A stretch of 33,564 nucleotides of DNA from a bacterium (GCA_035527515.1 DATLAJ010000066.1:1-33564); one strand, 5' to 3'. Numbered from the stretch's first letter, positions 23,977 through 32,333 are shown. Notes: generated by a model not told the origin, from the sequence alone. A program made the numbers and translations.

Positions 23977-25302
23977 ATGAGCAGCAGCAAGAGACGAGTG
24001 CACATAGTCGGGGCGGGCGTAAACGGGCTAACAGTCGGCTACGCGCTGGCTCAGCGTGGTTTTGAGGTCGTGGTGCTGGAGAAGTTGGGATGTGTTGGGG
24101 GGCTGGCGAGGAGTTTCAGGTATGGGGATTTCGCCTTTGACATCGGGCCGCACAGGTTTCATACCGACAATCCGCGGGTGAGCAAGTTCATCGAGAGCAT
24201 ATTGGGCGACGAGGCCTTAACGATTGAGCGGCATTCTAGCGTCCTTCTCTTCGGGAAATACTACCACTGGCCGCTTAGGCCGCACTCGTTACTCAGACTG
24301 CCGAAGTCGGCGCTTGTCAGGTGTTTTTTTGACCTGTTCAAGCGGCCGAAGTTCACAACTGAGCGTTTCGACGACTACATCAAGAGCAAATACGGCCCAA
24401 CTCTTTACGAGATATTCTTTCACGACTACACTCTCAAGTACTGCTGGACTGACCCGGCAAAACTGCACGCAACCTGGGCGTCAGCGAGCATTGACAGGGC
24501 GATCATTGACAAGCGGGCGAGCATGAACACGCTCTTCGATACGCTGAAAGTAACGCTGATGCCGAAGCCCGTTACCACTAAGTTTGTCTATCCCAAGCAC
24601 GGTGTTGACGTGTTCAGCACGAAGCTTGCGGCCCGCATCGAATCGCTCGGGGGCCGAGTAGTTCTTGACGTGGACAACATTGAGCTTTCGACCGCGAAGG
24701 GCCGGGTGACGTCGGTCTCCTACGGTGGCGAGAAGGATGACGTGGATGTTCTTGTCTGGACAGCGCCGATCCCGCTGCTTGCCGAGAAGATCGGGCTTCG
24801 AAAACCGAACCTGCGCTACCTTTCGCTTGTGGCTTTTAACACCGAGATCGATCACAAAGTTGGCCTCGATGACCAGTGGATATACTTCCCCAGCAAGGAC
24901 CTGACGCTCACGAGGGCTTCGTTTCCGGAGAACTTCAGCCCGTTCATGGTTCCCGAGGGCAAAAGCGGCATCTGCGTGGAGATAACAAGCCCGGGGCCAG
25001 CTGACATGGAGTTCGCAGCCTCCAGACAAAAGAACATAATCAACGACCTTGAGAAGGTCCGCCTATGCAGCCGCCAGAGCATTCTAGACATCCACATCGA
25101 GCGAGTGGACAACACATACCCACTTTACGAGCTCGGCTACATTGAGGAAAAGCAGCGCTTCAAAGAGGCGCTCAAGAGCTTTGCCAACGTGCGGCTCGCC
25201 GGGCGAACTGGCCTATTCTGGTATAACAACATGGATAACTCGATTGGGCAGGCGCTTCAGCTTGCCGACGAGCTCGCCCCGGAAGGCGAGCTGCAAGATT
25301 AG
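23977..25302 (+). CDS. FAD-dependent amine-oxidase-fold oxidoreductase
   Basis: The protein has about 441 residues. The N-terminal dinucleotide fold 'HIVGAGVNGLTVGYALAQRG' ends in 'VVVLEKLGCVGGLARSF', and 'FAFDIGPHRFHTDNP' matches the protoporphyrinogen oxidase, phytoene desaturase and UDP-galactopyranose mutase group. The C-terminal 'NVRLAGRTGLFWYNNMDNSIGQAL' is the second flavin-binding strand. The 'GPHRFHT' and 'WYNNMDNSIGQA' pieces look closest to UDP-galactopyranose-mutase-like proteins found in envelope-sugar loci, but no substrate can be assigned. I used the ATG at 23977; the frame also opens at the TTG directly before it. AGAGGA lies just upstream. The era start follows after 4 nt. 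Confidence 0.85.
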   Translation: MSSSKRRVHIVGAGVNGLTVGYALAQRGFEVVVLEKLGCVGGLARSFRYGDFAFDIGPHRFHTDNPRVSKFIESILGDEALTIERHSSVLLFGKYYHWPLRPHSLLRLPKSALVRCFFDLFKRPKFTTERFDDYIKSKYGPTLYEIFFHDYTLKYCWTDPAKLHATWASASIDRAIIDKRASMNTLFDTLKVTLMPKPVTTKFVYPKHGVDVFSTKLAARIESLGGRVVLDVDNIELSTAKGRVTSVSYGGEKDDVDVLVWTAPIPLLAEKIGLRKPNLRYLSLVAFNTEIDHKVGLDDQWIYFPSKDLTLTRASFPENFSPFMVPEGKSGICVEITSPGPADMEFAASRQKNIINDLEKVRLCSRQSILDIHIERVDNTYPLYELGYIEEKQRFKEALKSFANVRLAGRTGLFWYNNMDNSIGQALQLADELAPEGELQD

Positions 25303-25306
25303 GGGC

Positions 25307-26215
25307 ATGGCACAGACCGTTTTTAGGTCAGGTTACGTATCGATTATCGGCCGGCCGAACGTCGGGAAATCGACATTGCTGAACCTCATCGTTGGCGCAA
25401 AGATCGCCATCATCACCGACAAGCCCCAGACAACGCGCAATCGCATTCTGGGCATCAAGAACCTCCCTGAGGCGCAGGCGATCTTTCTGGACACGCCCGG
25501 CATCCATAAGCCGCCCAAATTGATGAACAAGATCATGGTCAAGACCGCGATGCAAGCCACGTCCGGCATGGACATCATCATCTTTCTCACCCAAGTGCAA
25601 AGGAAAGTCCATCCCCAGGATATCTTCATTCTAAAGTGCCTCTGCCGAGCAAAATGCCCGGTTCTTCTGGCGATAAACAAGTGCGACCTGTTGCCAAAGC
25701 ATCCGGAGATCGACATCGAGAACATCACACAACGCTACCAGTCGCTTCTGGATTTCCGTGAGACTTTCCATATCTCGGCACTTGAGAACAGGAACGTCGA
25801 TGCCCTCCTTGAGTCGGTGATTGGCTTGCTGCCCGAAGGCCCGATGTATTATCCGCAGGAGACTGTTACCGACCTTTCGGAGGAGTTCATTCTTGCCGAA
25901 ATAGTCCGGGAGAAGCTGATGATGCTCACGCAACAGGAGCTGCCGTATTCGACGGGCGTTGTGGTCGAGTCTATCGAGGAGCAGGAAAAGGGTGACCAGA
26001 CGCTCGTTCGGATTCACGCTACTATCTACGTTGAACGGTCAAGCCAGAAGATTATAGTGATCGGTAAAAACGGGCAGATGCTGAAAAGAGCTGGGACGCT
26101 CGCGCGCAAGGACATGGAGACGATGTTGGGGTTGCACGTCTTTTTGAAACTGTTTGTCAAGGTCAGGGAGAGATGGACCGAGAACAAGACAATACTCAAG
26201 AGGATGGGCCTTTGA
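25307..26215 (+). CDS. era: GTPase Era
   Basis: This 302-residue protein binds 16S rRNA and assists 30S assembly. G1 'GRPNVGKS' is at 15-22, the switch region 'QTTRNRILGI' at 41-50, G3 'DTPG' at 62-65 and G4 'NKCD' at 124-127. A C-terminal KH domain contains 'VIGKNGQMLKRAG'. The frame is open upstream to 25142, but the ATG at 25307 gives the normal Era N terminus directly after the preceding stop. The 3' end overlaps the flippase-like gene by 43 nt in another frame. Confidence 0.96.
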   Translation: MAQTVFRSGYVSIIGRPNVGKSTLLNLIVGAKIAIITDKPQTTRNRILGIKNLPEAQAIFLDTPGIHKPPKLMNKIMVKTAMQATSGMDIIIFLTQVQRKVHPQDIFILKCLCRAKCPVLLAINKCDLLPKHPEIDIENITQRYQSLLDFRETFHISALENRNVDALLESVIGLLPEGPMYYPQETVTDLSEEFILAEIVREKLMMLTQQELPYSTGVVVESIEEQEKGDQTLVRIHATIYVERSSQKIIVIGKNGQMLKRAGTLARKDMETMLGLHVFLKLFVKVRERWTENKTILKRMGL

Positions 26216-27180
26216 GCCTAATTCACCGGCTGCGAAGGAAGCTCATCGTGGCGATCGTTCTCGGGGCGTGCATCTTCCTTGCCATCTCGCTCTACTCGGA
26301 CTTCGACAAGGTCGCCAAGGCCCTGGCCAGCTTCAAGCTTTACTACCTCCCGCTCGTCCTTGGACTTGCCTTCCTCAACTACATACTCAGGTTCTGCAAA
26401 TGGCACTACTACTTGAGACTTCTGGACGTGAAGATATCCAAGGCCCAGAGCTTCAAGGTCTTTCTGGCCGGGCTCACGATGACGATAAGCCCCGGCAGGT
26501 TCGGGGAGGTCGTGAAGTCGCTTTTCGTCAAGATGATCGATGGCTCACCGATCGCCAAAACAGCCCCAATTGTCGCCGCCGAACGCTTCACGGACTTCAT
26601 CGGTTTCTTGATACTCTCCGCCTACGGCGCCGTCGCATTCGCTACCGGCGGCAAGGTCCTTTTGGTGAGCACCGCGTTTACGGTCGCTGTCATTCTGATT
26701 GTCGGCAGCCGGCGCCTCGCCGAATCGCTTCTCAGACTCATGGGCAGGATACCGCTTCTGCGAAGATTCACCGACAAGGCGTTCGAGGCCTACGAATCGA
26801 TCTACCAACTGATAGCGCTCAGGCGACTCGTGCCGGCCGTGGCGTTGAGCGTCGTCTCCTGGGCCTGCGAGTGCGTTGCATTCTACGTTGTGCTCGAGGC
26901 GCTTGGCCTCACGAGGTGCGTAGGTTTCCTGGACGCGGTGTTCATCTACGCCTTCTCGACCATAGCCGGCGCCATTACGATGATGCCGGGCGGGATAGGC
27001 CTGACCGAGGTCAGCCTCACCGGTCTTTTGGTGAAGATCTCTTGCGAAATCCCCATTCAGACGAGCTTGGCCGCAGCAGCGACGATCATTATCCGCCTGT
27101 GCACGCTCTGGTTTGCCGTCGTGGTCGGCATCATCGCCTCGGCGATGCTGAAGGACGCGGGGGATGCGGAGAAGGGTTGA
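26173..27180 (+). CDS. Flippase-like/LPG-synthase-type transmembrane protein (UPF0104)
   Basis: This 335-residue membrane protein has seven to eight hydrophobic segments and the family signature 'GLTMTISPGRFGEVVKSLF', plus 'AERFTDFIGF' and 'TIAGAITMMPGGIGLTEVSL' near the C terminus. It matches the aglD/YbhN/LPG synthase TM-region family (PF03706), whose members are lipid translocases or the membrane part of aminoacyl-phosphatidylglycerol synthases. No aminoacyl-transfer domain is fused here. It overlaps era by 43 nt, an uncommonly long overlap but well supported by both proteins. Confidence 0.9.
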   Translation: MDREQDNTQEDGPLSLIHRLRRKLIVAIVLGACIFLAISLYSDFDKVAKALASFKLYYLPLVLGLAFLNYILRFCKWHYYLRLLDVKISKAQSFKVFLAGLTMTISPGRFGEVVKSLFVKMIDGSPIAKTAPIVAAERFTDFIGFLILSAYGAVAFATGGKVLLVSTAFTVAVILIVGSRRLAESLLRLMGRIPLLRRFTDKAFEAYESIYQLIALRRLVPAVALSVVSWACECVAFYVVLEALGLTRCVGFLDAVFIYAFSTIAGAITMMPGGIGLTEVSLTGLLVKISCEIPIQTSLAAAATIIIRLCTLWFAVVVGIIASAMLKDAGDAEKG

Positions 27181-27182
27181 TT

Positions 27183-27202
27183 CTGGGCGGCGAGCCGCCC
27201 AG
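27183..27202. terminator. Hairpin between convergent genes
   Basis: CTGGGCGGC-GA-GCCGCCCAG is a perfect 9-bp stem with a 2-nt loop, starting 3 nt after the flippase stop and lying between convergent transcription units. It lacks a T-run, so it may be a stabilising or attenuating stem rather than a classical terminator. The core GGCGGCGAGCCGC is shared with the stem after rnfA (21793-21805). Two further short inverted sequences, 'ctgggcacccag' and 'ccgagagcctcgg', follow directly. Confidence 0.6.
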
Positions 27203-27331
27203 TGTCTGGGCACCCAGCCGAGAGCCTCGGCTCCCATATCTTCTTCTACCAGCGAATGAAAGCTGTCGGCTCGCACGTTCCGAGCTCGCCTCAGGCAGCT
27301 ATCCAGAGTGGGGGTCGATGCTGAAGCGCAG

Positions 27332-27384
27332 CCTCGGCCCAGAGTAAGGGAGCGGGGTTACCGCCCTCGGCCCAGAGTGAGGGA
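27332..27384. repeat. Short direct repeat in the convergent intergenic region
   Basis: 'cctcggcccagagtaaggga' at 27332-27351 recurs as 'cctcggcccagagtgaggga' at 27365-27384 (19 of 20 identical), separated by 13 nt and ending next to the stop of the 755-residue gene. Confidence 0.7.
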
Positions 27385-27391
27385 GGGGAGG

Positions 27392-29659
27392 CTAGATAAC
27401 TCGGACGACAGTGGTGCAGCCGCTGACTATCCTGCCATGGAGGTTCTGCGCGATGCGAACGTAATAGACCGAGCCCGGCTTGGCCTTCTTGGGGACGCGA
27501 ATCTTGACGTCGAACGTATTCGTGCGCTTGCCGCCCATCAGCTTGTAGGGAAGCACCACGCCGCCCATTCGCTTCTCAAGGCCTTTGTTGTCATCCGGCA
27601 GAAACAGGATGCCCTTCTCCTTGTATTCATTGATGGTGGTCAAGGCCTCGCTATCGCCGCACGTCCTCAGGAAGACCTGAAGAGGCGCAGGGTCCTCTGT
27701 CTGGCCCTGCCGGGCCGTCTCGAAGGGATGGCTCACAACGGCCTCCAGCGCCCCCTCGATGCTTTCTAGGTCGTGAGGCGTTCCCAAGAGGCGATGCAGT
27801 GTAATCGCCTGAGCAGGTTCGAGGCTAATGGCCGAGATGTTTCTCATCGCTATGTTGTTGTCCCAAGCTGGCTCCCAGGGATAGACTATCGGGTCTGGGT
27901 TGCACCTGTTCTTCGGGTCGTCGCCTGGCGGAAACCCTCGGTGATTCTCGCACTTGCAGATAGCGTAAACAACCGCGAGAAAGCACACATGAGAGCCCGA
28001 GACGGTCTGGCCGGTGCTCGGGTCGATGAGCTGTGGCGGCGTCCAGTCCGCAAAAGGCGCATTGACCTCGGCGTTGCCGTCACAGCCAGCTCTTCTCGGC
28101 ACAGTAAACGGCCCGAAGTGAGGCGCCCCGCCGCCGCCCTCGGCGGCAGGCGGCCGTATGATCTGCCAGTCGTCCATCTGCGGGGTTCCAGAATACGCCC
28201 AGTAATACCTAATATAGGCGTTCCCAAACCAGTGTTTGCGCTCCGCACCTGGGGGCCATTTCCAGGTCCAGGGATAACCGCCCTGGGCAGGCTCACCGTC
28301 GAGGTCCCGATCGCCTCTGTTCCGCACCTGTGCCCAGATCCTGTATTTAAGGCCGAACTTTATCTCGTCTCCCACATCGACAGCCCGTTCATACCACTGC
28401 TCCTTACTCACGTCAGGGAACGGCCCCTCTACGATCTTGATGTCCGGGCTCTCCCAGAAAGTCTCCTGGGAATACGGCGCGCCATCGTCATCCGGGTGCG
28501 TCTTGATCCACAGGTCGATGATATTGCCCCTGAGGCAATGATTACGCTTCCACCGCCAGATCTTCACAGGGAAATCCTGCGGTTGCCATTTATTCTGATA
28601 AAACAAAGCCTGGTCATAAGGGCTGTGAATCGCCTCTTGGTAAACCTCGTTCAGTTTGCTTCTGACGTGCAGCACTCGTGTCTCATATTGCACTGTGACG
28701 TGGCCAGACGGCCCGGCCGGGGTATTCCAAGCGTGTTCAACTACGTATCGGGCTTTCACGTTCACGGGGGCCACCTTCCACACGACCGCCCAGTGATGTC
28801 CGACAGCATACTCGACGATGTCGCCGACGCGCACGTCATCGTCAGAGAGTACCTGCTCGAGATCCTTGGTGAGGATATGCAATTCCCCGGGCGACCAGGC
28901 ACGTCTGGGCAACCATATTAGTCCGGCGCAGAAATATCTTCCCGTCGGCCCGAGCAACTCCCATGATCTGTCAAAGTGAAAGTACTTACAGGTTTCGCCC
29001 AAGAAGGGCGCGTACACGGGCGGTTCGCCCTCGAGCACCACCCGATCGGCGCCCTCGAACGGAGCTTCCCGGGGCGGGGGCCATCGCACCGTGCACCAGT
29101 TATCCTCGGTACGGCCACCTTCCTCCGCGGGGACAGCCCATCCGAAGTGAGTATCGCCCGTGTCCTCACCATCCCAATTAGTGATTCCCGGAATGGGCCA
29201 CAGCTCTGGAGAAACAGTCCCGCGCTGATAACGGTCAATTGACAAAATAGAAGCTAGAATCGCGGTCGCGTGCGATTCGCCGGATTGCGACCCTGTCATT
29301 CTGCCCGCGAGAAGCAACTCTCTCGAGATCCACTGTGGCGCGAGGCTTTTTAAGAGAGCTGCGGAGTGGTCTGTTGGGCTAGCGAGCGGGGCCATGACAA
29401 GATGCGCCGCCGTATCGGGCGCCGTCTGACACAATATCCAGAACAGACAAGCCTGGGCCAATCGCGGCGTAGCGGCTCCGTTTTTCCGGAGCTCCCAGCA
29501 GATGAGAGGCGCCGCATGACGCCCAGCCTTGAGGAGCCGCTGGACAAGCGGGTCATTCCGAAACGACATCACAAGATCTGACATGAGTCTTGCGCGCTGG
29601 GCCGATGGAATCGCGTTCGGCTGCATGAGCTTCTTGATAATGTAGAGGTAAGTAGCCAT
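27392..29659 (-). CDS. Unknown 755-residue protein linked to a beta-helix gene
   Basis: No family is recognised. The first 130 residues are mainly helical with a HEAT-like feel ('MSDLVMSFRNDPLVQRLLKAG', 'LICWELRKNGAATP'). From about 150 to 690 the sequence is rich in Trp, Pro, Tyr and Asp ('FGWAVPAEEGG', 'WPPPREAPFEGAD', 'GYPWTWKWPPGAERKHWFG'), suggesting beta-sandwich domains. The C terminus, 'FDVKIRVPKKAKPGSVYYVR', looks like a short Ig-like strand pattern often found in exported proteins. There is no signal peptide or membrane segment, so it may stay cytoplasmic or leave by an unusual route. It starts 21 nt after the beta-helix gene and is presumably co-transcribed with it; the ribosome binding site is weak. 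Two cysteine-rich spots ('CKCENHRGFPPGDDPKNRC' and 'VSGC') could bind metal. Confidence 0.8.
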   Translation of the reverse strand: MATYLYIIKKLMQPNAIPSAQRARLMSDLVMSFRNDPLVQRLLKAGRHAAPLICWELRKNGAATPRLAQACLFWILCQTAPDTAAHLVMAPLASPTDHSAALLKSLAPQWISRELLLAGRMTGSQSGESHATAILASILSIDRYQRGTVSPELWPIPGITNWDGEDTGDTHFGWAVPAEEGGRTEDNWCTVRWPPPREAPFEGADRVVLEGEPPVYAPFLGETCKYFHFDRSWELLGPTGRYFCAGLIWLPRRAWSPGELHILTKDLEQVLSDDDVRVGDIVEYAVGHHWAVVWKVAPVNVKARYVVEHAWNTPAGPSGHVTVQYETRVLHVRSKLNEVYQEAIHSPYDQALFYQNKWQPQDFPVKIWRWKRNHCLRGNIIDLWIKTHPDDDGAPYSQETFWESPDIKIVEGPFPDVSKEQWYERAVDVGDEIKFGLKYRIWAQVRNRGDRDLDGEPAQGGYPWTWKWPPGAERKHWFGNAYIRYYWAYSGTPQMDDWQIIRPPAAEGGGGAPHFGPFTVPRRAGCDGNAEVNAPFADWTPPQLIDPSTGQTVSGSHVCFLAVVYAICKCENHRGFPPGDDPKNRCNPDPIVYPWEPAWDNNIAMRNISAISLEPAQAITLHRLLGTPHDLESIEGALEAVVSHPFETARQGQTEDPAPLQVFLRTCGDSEALTTINEYKEKGILFLPDDNKGLEKRMGGVVLPYKLMGGKRTNTFDVKIRVPKKAKPGSVYYVRIAQNLHGRIVSGCTTVVRVI

Positions 29660-29680
29660 TTCAAGTACTCGTCCTACAAT

Positions 29681-31525
29681 TCAAGGCAGTTGGTTTGCTT
29701 TCGTCCACGATTCGAAGGGAATGGGATAATGGTATCCCAAATCGACGGTCCAAAAGTCCGGCGTGCTGCGAGCTTGCGTGGTCATATATAAAAGCCCCGC
29801 ATCGTCCGGGGAGCAGCTACCAGCGTCAACGCATGGGCTATTGGGGTCCAGATAATAGTGACCATAGGGCCCGTCCACAAACAGCGGGTCGGCGTGGATG
29901 TTGCCCTCGCCCTCGTCGGGGTCCTGGACACAGCAATATCTGGCCGTGCAGTTGTAGAGGTCATCCCCGTTGTTCCAGATGATGGAGTCCGTGATCTCGG
30001 AGGGCCCGTAGCTCCAGACTCCCCCACCGAGCCCCCCCGCAACGTTGTCCGCGATGGTGTTATTCTGAAACTCCGTAGGTGGATAATCACAGACCACACC
30101 GCCGCCGTCCAGCCCGGCGCTGTTCAGCGCGATTAAGTTGTTCGATATGATCTCTGCGTATTCACTAAGGATCCCGCCGCCATTGTGTTGGGATGAATTC
30201 TCTATAACGTAGTTACTGAATATGATGATGCTGGTCGCGGCCGTGTATAACCCGCCACCGCTGAGATCTGCGCTGTTGTGCTCAATCGTGTTACTCTGGA
30301 CAGAGGCGTAACTGCACCAGCAGAATACACCGCCTCCGTGAGATCCAGCCGAGTTATCGGCGATCAAGTTGCCAAACACCAGGATCGTATGCCGGTAGTT
30401 GTATATTCCCCCTCCCTCGTCGGCTGAATTACCTCGTATCGTGTTGCACAATACTCCCACCCAGCTTGAGTACGAGCAGCATACCGCGCCACCCCGGCCG
30501 TCGCAGGAGTTACCCTCAATGGCGTTGTTCTGGATGGTCAGAGGGCATTCGGAGTATATCCCGCCTCCGGAATTAGTCGCGTGATTGCCTGATATTACGT
30601 TGTCTCTGACCATAGGCCAACCGCCGCCGCAGAATATCCCACCGCCATTTTGTGCCGAGTTGCCAGTAATAGTGTTGTTCGCGACCGTACAAGAAGCCGG
30701 GCACCACCGATTCTGGGTCTCGCAGTATATCCCTCCACCATCCTTGCTTTTGCCGCCTGTTATCATGAATCCCTCTATCGTCCAGTCATCGACGTAGTAA
30801 CCCCAGATTACGTTGGCCGCGGACTCAGCGTCCAGAACCGTGACGTCTGCGCCGTCGCCGACAAGCGAGACCCAGCTCTTCATGTTAAGCGGGAACGTCT
30901 CGCCGTTGGTGGAGGTAGAATACACGCCGGCCGCGACGTGGATGGTTGCTGGCGCGGCGGGCGAGGCCACGACCGAGTTCAAGGCGTGCGTAATCGTCTT
31001 CCAGGGCAGGTCCTCAGAGCCATCATACCACTCGTAATCCTCTCCTAGTGCGGCGTCAACGTAGTAATCCACGCCCGTAACGGAGAAGACCGTAAATGTC
31101 CCAAAACTGGCCTCACAGACCCAGTTGAATGTGCCCGGTTCGGTCAGGACCGCGGCGAAGGAATACTCGCCAGGGTCTGCGATTGGCGGCATTCCGGAGG
31201 GCAGATCGAACGAGAAAAAGCGCTTTTGGTTCATGGTGAACCCCGCCGGCACGTAGATGCCCTCAATCCACGGGTTGATCGCCTCGGACCAGTACCAGCC
31301 GCATGTCCAGAGCGAGCCGTTGGGCGTCAGCAGACCGATATAAACGTCAACGGACATCCCCTCGCCCTGATTATCCCCCGCCAGGCTCACCTCAATCGTG
31401 TCGCCCGCCTTGTAGCTGTCCCTATCGGTTTCGATGAATACCTGAGGCGCCGCTGTTGACAGAGCCGGCAGGATTGCCAGAAGCATGATGGTAACGATAA
31501 TCAAGCCGAAAACACGTATCTTCAT
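29681..31525 (-). CDS. Secreted right-handed beta-helix protein with DUF1565-like region
   Basis: The protein has 614 residues from the ATG at 31525, which is preceded by GGAGGG at 7 nt; the frame also opens at 31570. A signal peptide, 'MKIRVFGLIIVTIMLLAILP' with cleavage expected after 'ALSTAA', is followed by a beta-sandwich-like domain ('FIETDRDSYKAGDTIEVSLA'). 'VDYYVDAALGEDYEWYDGSE' and 'PWKTITHALNSV' then form a DUF1565-like entry segment. Some twelve coils of the type 'NTITGNSAQNGGGIFCG' follow, ending 'TVDLGYHYPIP'. The coils resemble those of the gene at the left edge, but their DNA is not near-identical. The protein probably lies on the cell surface or is secreted; no catalytic motif is apparent. 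Confidence 0.9.
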   Translation of the reverse strand: MKIRVFGLIIVTIMLLAILPALSTAAPQVFIETDRDSYKAGDTIEVSLAGDNQGEGMSVDVYIGLLTPNGSLWTCGWYWSEAINPWIEGIYVPAGFTMNQKRFFSFDLPSGMPPIADPGEYSFAAVLTEPGTFNWVCEASFGTFTVFSVTGVDYYVDAALGEDYEWYDGSEDLPWKTITHALNSVVASPAAPATIHVAAGVYSTSTNGETFPLNMKSWVSLVGDGADVTVLDAESAANVIWGYYVDDWTIEGFMITGGKSKDGGGIYCETQNRWCPASCTVANNTITGNSAQNGGGIFCGGGWPMVRDNVISGNHATNSGGGIYSECPLTIQNNAIEGNSCDGRGGAVCCSYSSWVGVLCNTIRGNSADEGGGIYNYRHTILVFGNLIADNSAGSHGGGVFCWCSYASVQSNTIEHNSADLSGGGLYTAATSIIIFSNYVIENSSQHNGGGILSEYAEIISNNLIALNSAGLDGGGVVCDYPPTEFQNNTIADNVAGGLGGGVWSYGPSEITDSIIWNNGDDLYNCTARYCCVQDPDEGEGNIHADPLFVDGPYGHYYLDPNSPCVDAGSCSPDDAGLLYMTTQARSTPDFWTVDLGYHYPIPFESWTKANQLP

Positions 31526-31589
31526 GTCGATACCCTCCATAAAAGAGACAAGAGCATAATTCAACCGCATCGGTCTCCTAATCTACTAG

Positions 31590-31716
31590 ATGCTTCGTCC
31601 ACGAAGGGCACTAAGGGCCACGAAGAGAAGAAGCATGTTCAAGAACGCGCCTCGACCATCAATCCCTCCTCTTGCGTTTCCTCCTGCTTCGTGTGTCTTC
31701 GTGTTCTTCGTGGATC
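31590..31716. repeat. Inverted pair of 'ccacgaagg'-type intergenic repeats
   Basis: 'tccacgaagggcactaaggg' (31599-31618) continues as 'ccacgaagag', and the reverse-complement type 'cttcgtgtgtcttcgtgttc' (31687-31706) continues as 'ttcgtggatc'. The left copy is framed by ATGCTTC (31590-31596) and GAAGCAT (31630-31636). Similar cacgaag-rich intergenic elements are common in some uncultivated lineages. The right copy supplies the out-of-frame 3' tail of the neighbouring gene. Confidence 0.65.
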
Positions 31717-32238
31717 ATTCCTACGATCAACCGCCAACCGCCAACGGATAACTATGAATACGGGCCGTCGGCAATGTCGGCATCCTCGACCACCCCGACG
31801 ATCCGAGGGGCGGCCGCCTGTCTGGACCCACTCGCCAGTCGTGTTGTCCAGATAAAACAGACGCTCCAGATAGAGCTTCTTGATGTGCTCGAGGCGCGCC
31901 TCTTTCACAGCATCGTCGGTGAAGCCGACCACACCTGAGCGGCCTTCCTTGTCGCCAAAGGTGGCGCCCATCCGGCCGCCGCGAAGGGCTGTCGTATAGA
32001 CCGTGAGCGTGACTCCGGCGTCCATCGCGATGATGCTGCCGCAGAGGTCGAAGAAGGTGTCGGCGTCCGTCGAGCCGATGACGAGGTCCTTGCTGACGGC
32101 GTATTCGCGGTTGCCGTAGCCGCCAGGCGTCACGTATTGGCCGACGGTGCCGTCCGCATCGAGGTCGGCCATCGTGTATGGGTCGTCCTGACTGCCTCCA
32201 GTTACAAAGATGGTGTCGTTCAGGAACTCAATGCCCAT
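31639..32238 (-). CDS. Unknown protein with probable frameshift near the 3' end
   Basis: GGAGG at 32246-32250, 7 nt before the ATG, is an excellent ribosome binding site. The first 140 residues look like real protein ('MGIEFLNDTIFVTGGSQDDP', 'AVSKDLVIGSTDADTFFDLCG', 'VTLTVYTTALRGGRMG', 'AVKEARLEHIKKLYLERLFY'). From about residue 141 the frame turns Arg-rich ('RRGGRGCRHCRRP') and runs through an intergenic repeat. In the frame reached by skipping one base at about 31811-31830 the sequence reads 'APRIVGVVEDADIADGPYS' and stops at 31752-31754, a far more natural end. The intact gene was therefore probably 31752-32238. No family is recognised and there is no signal peptide. It lies upstream of the beta-helix gene on the same strand. 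Confidence 0.65.
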   Translation of the reverse strand: MGIEFLNDTIFVTGGSQDDPYTMADLDADGTVGQYVTPGGYGNREYAVSKDLVIGSTDADTFFDLCGSIIAMDAGVTLTVYTTALRGGRMGATFGDKEGRSGVVGFTDDAVKEARLEHIKKLYLERLFYLDNTTGEWVQTGGRPSDRRGGRGCRHCRRPVFIVIRWRLAVDRRNDPRRTRRHTKQEETQEEGLMVEARS

Positions 32239-32322
32239 GTCCTTTCCTCCTTTACCATATTACATTATTGAAAAACAACAGAAAAAACCAAATCGCATTT
32301 TAGGCAACCAGAAGGGATTCTA

Positions 32323-32333
32323 CCCCCCCCCCC
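32323..32333. repeat. Homopolymer of 11 C (G11 on the coding strand)
   Basis: An uninterrupted run of 11 C lies 85-95 nt upstream of the start at 32238. On the minus strand it sits just before an AT-rich stretch with promoter-like elements (TTGGTT at 32286-32291, 18-nt spacer, TAATGT at 32262-32267). Confidence 0.85.

Noticed and set aside
26154-27347. A 397-codon open frame on the plus strand overlapping the flippase-like gene.
   Set aside because: It is Arg/Pro/Gly-rich with no family similarity and shadows two well-supported proteins.
27773-28921. A 382-codon plus-strand frame opposite the 755-residue gene.
   Set aside because: It has Arg/Val/Pro-rich composition and no ribosome binding site; it is antisense to the better-supported protein.
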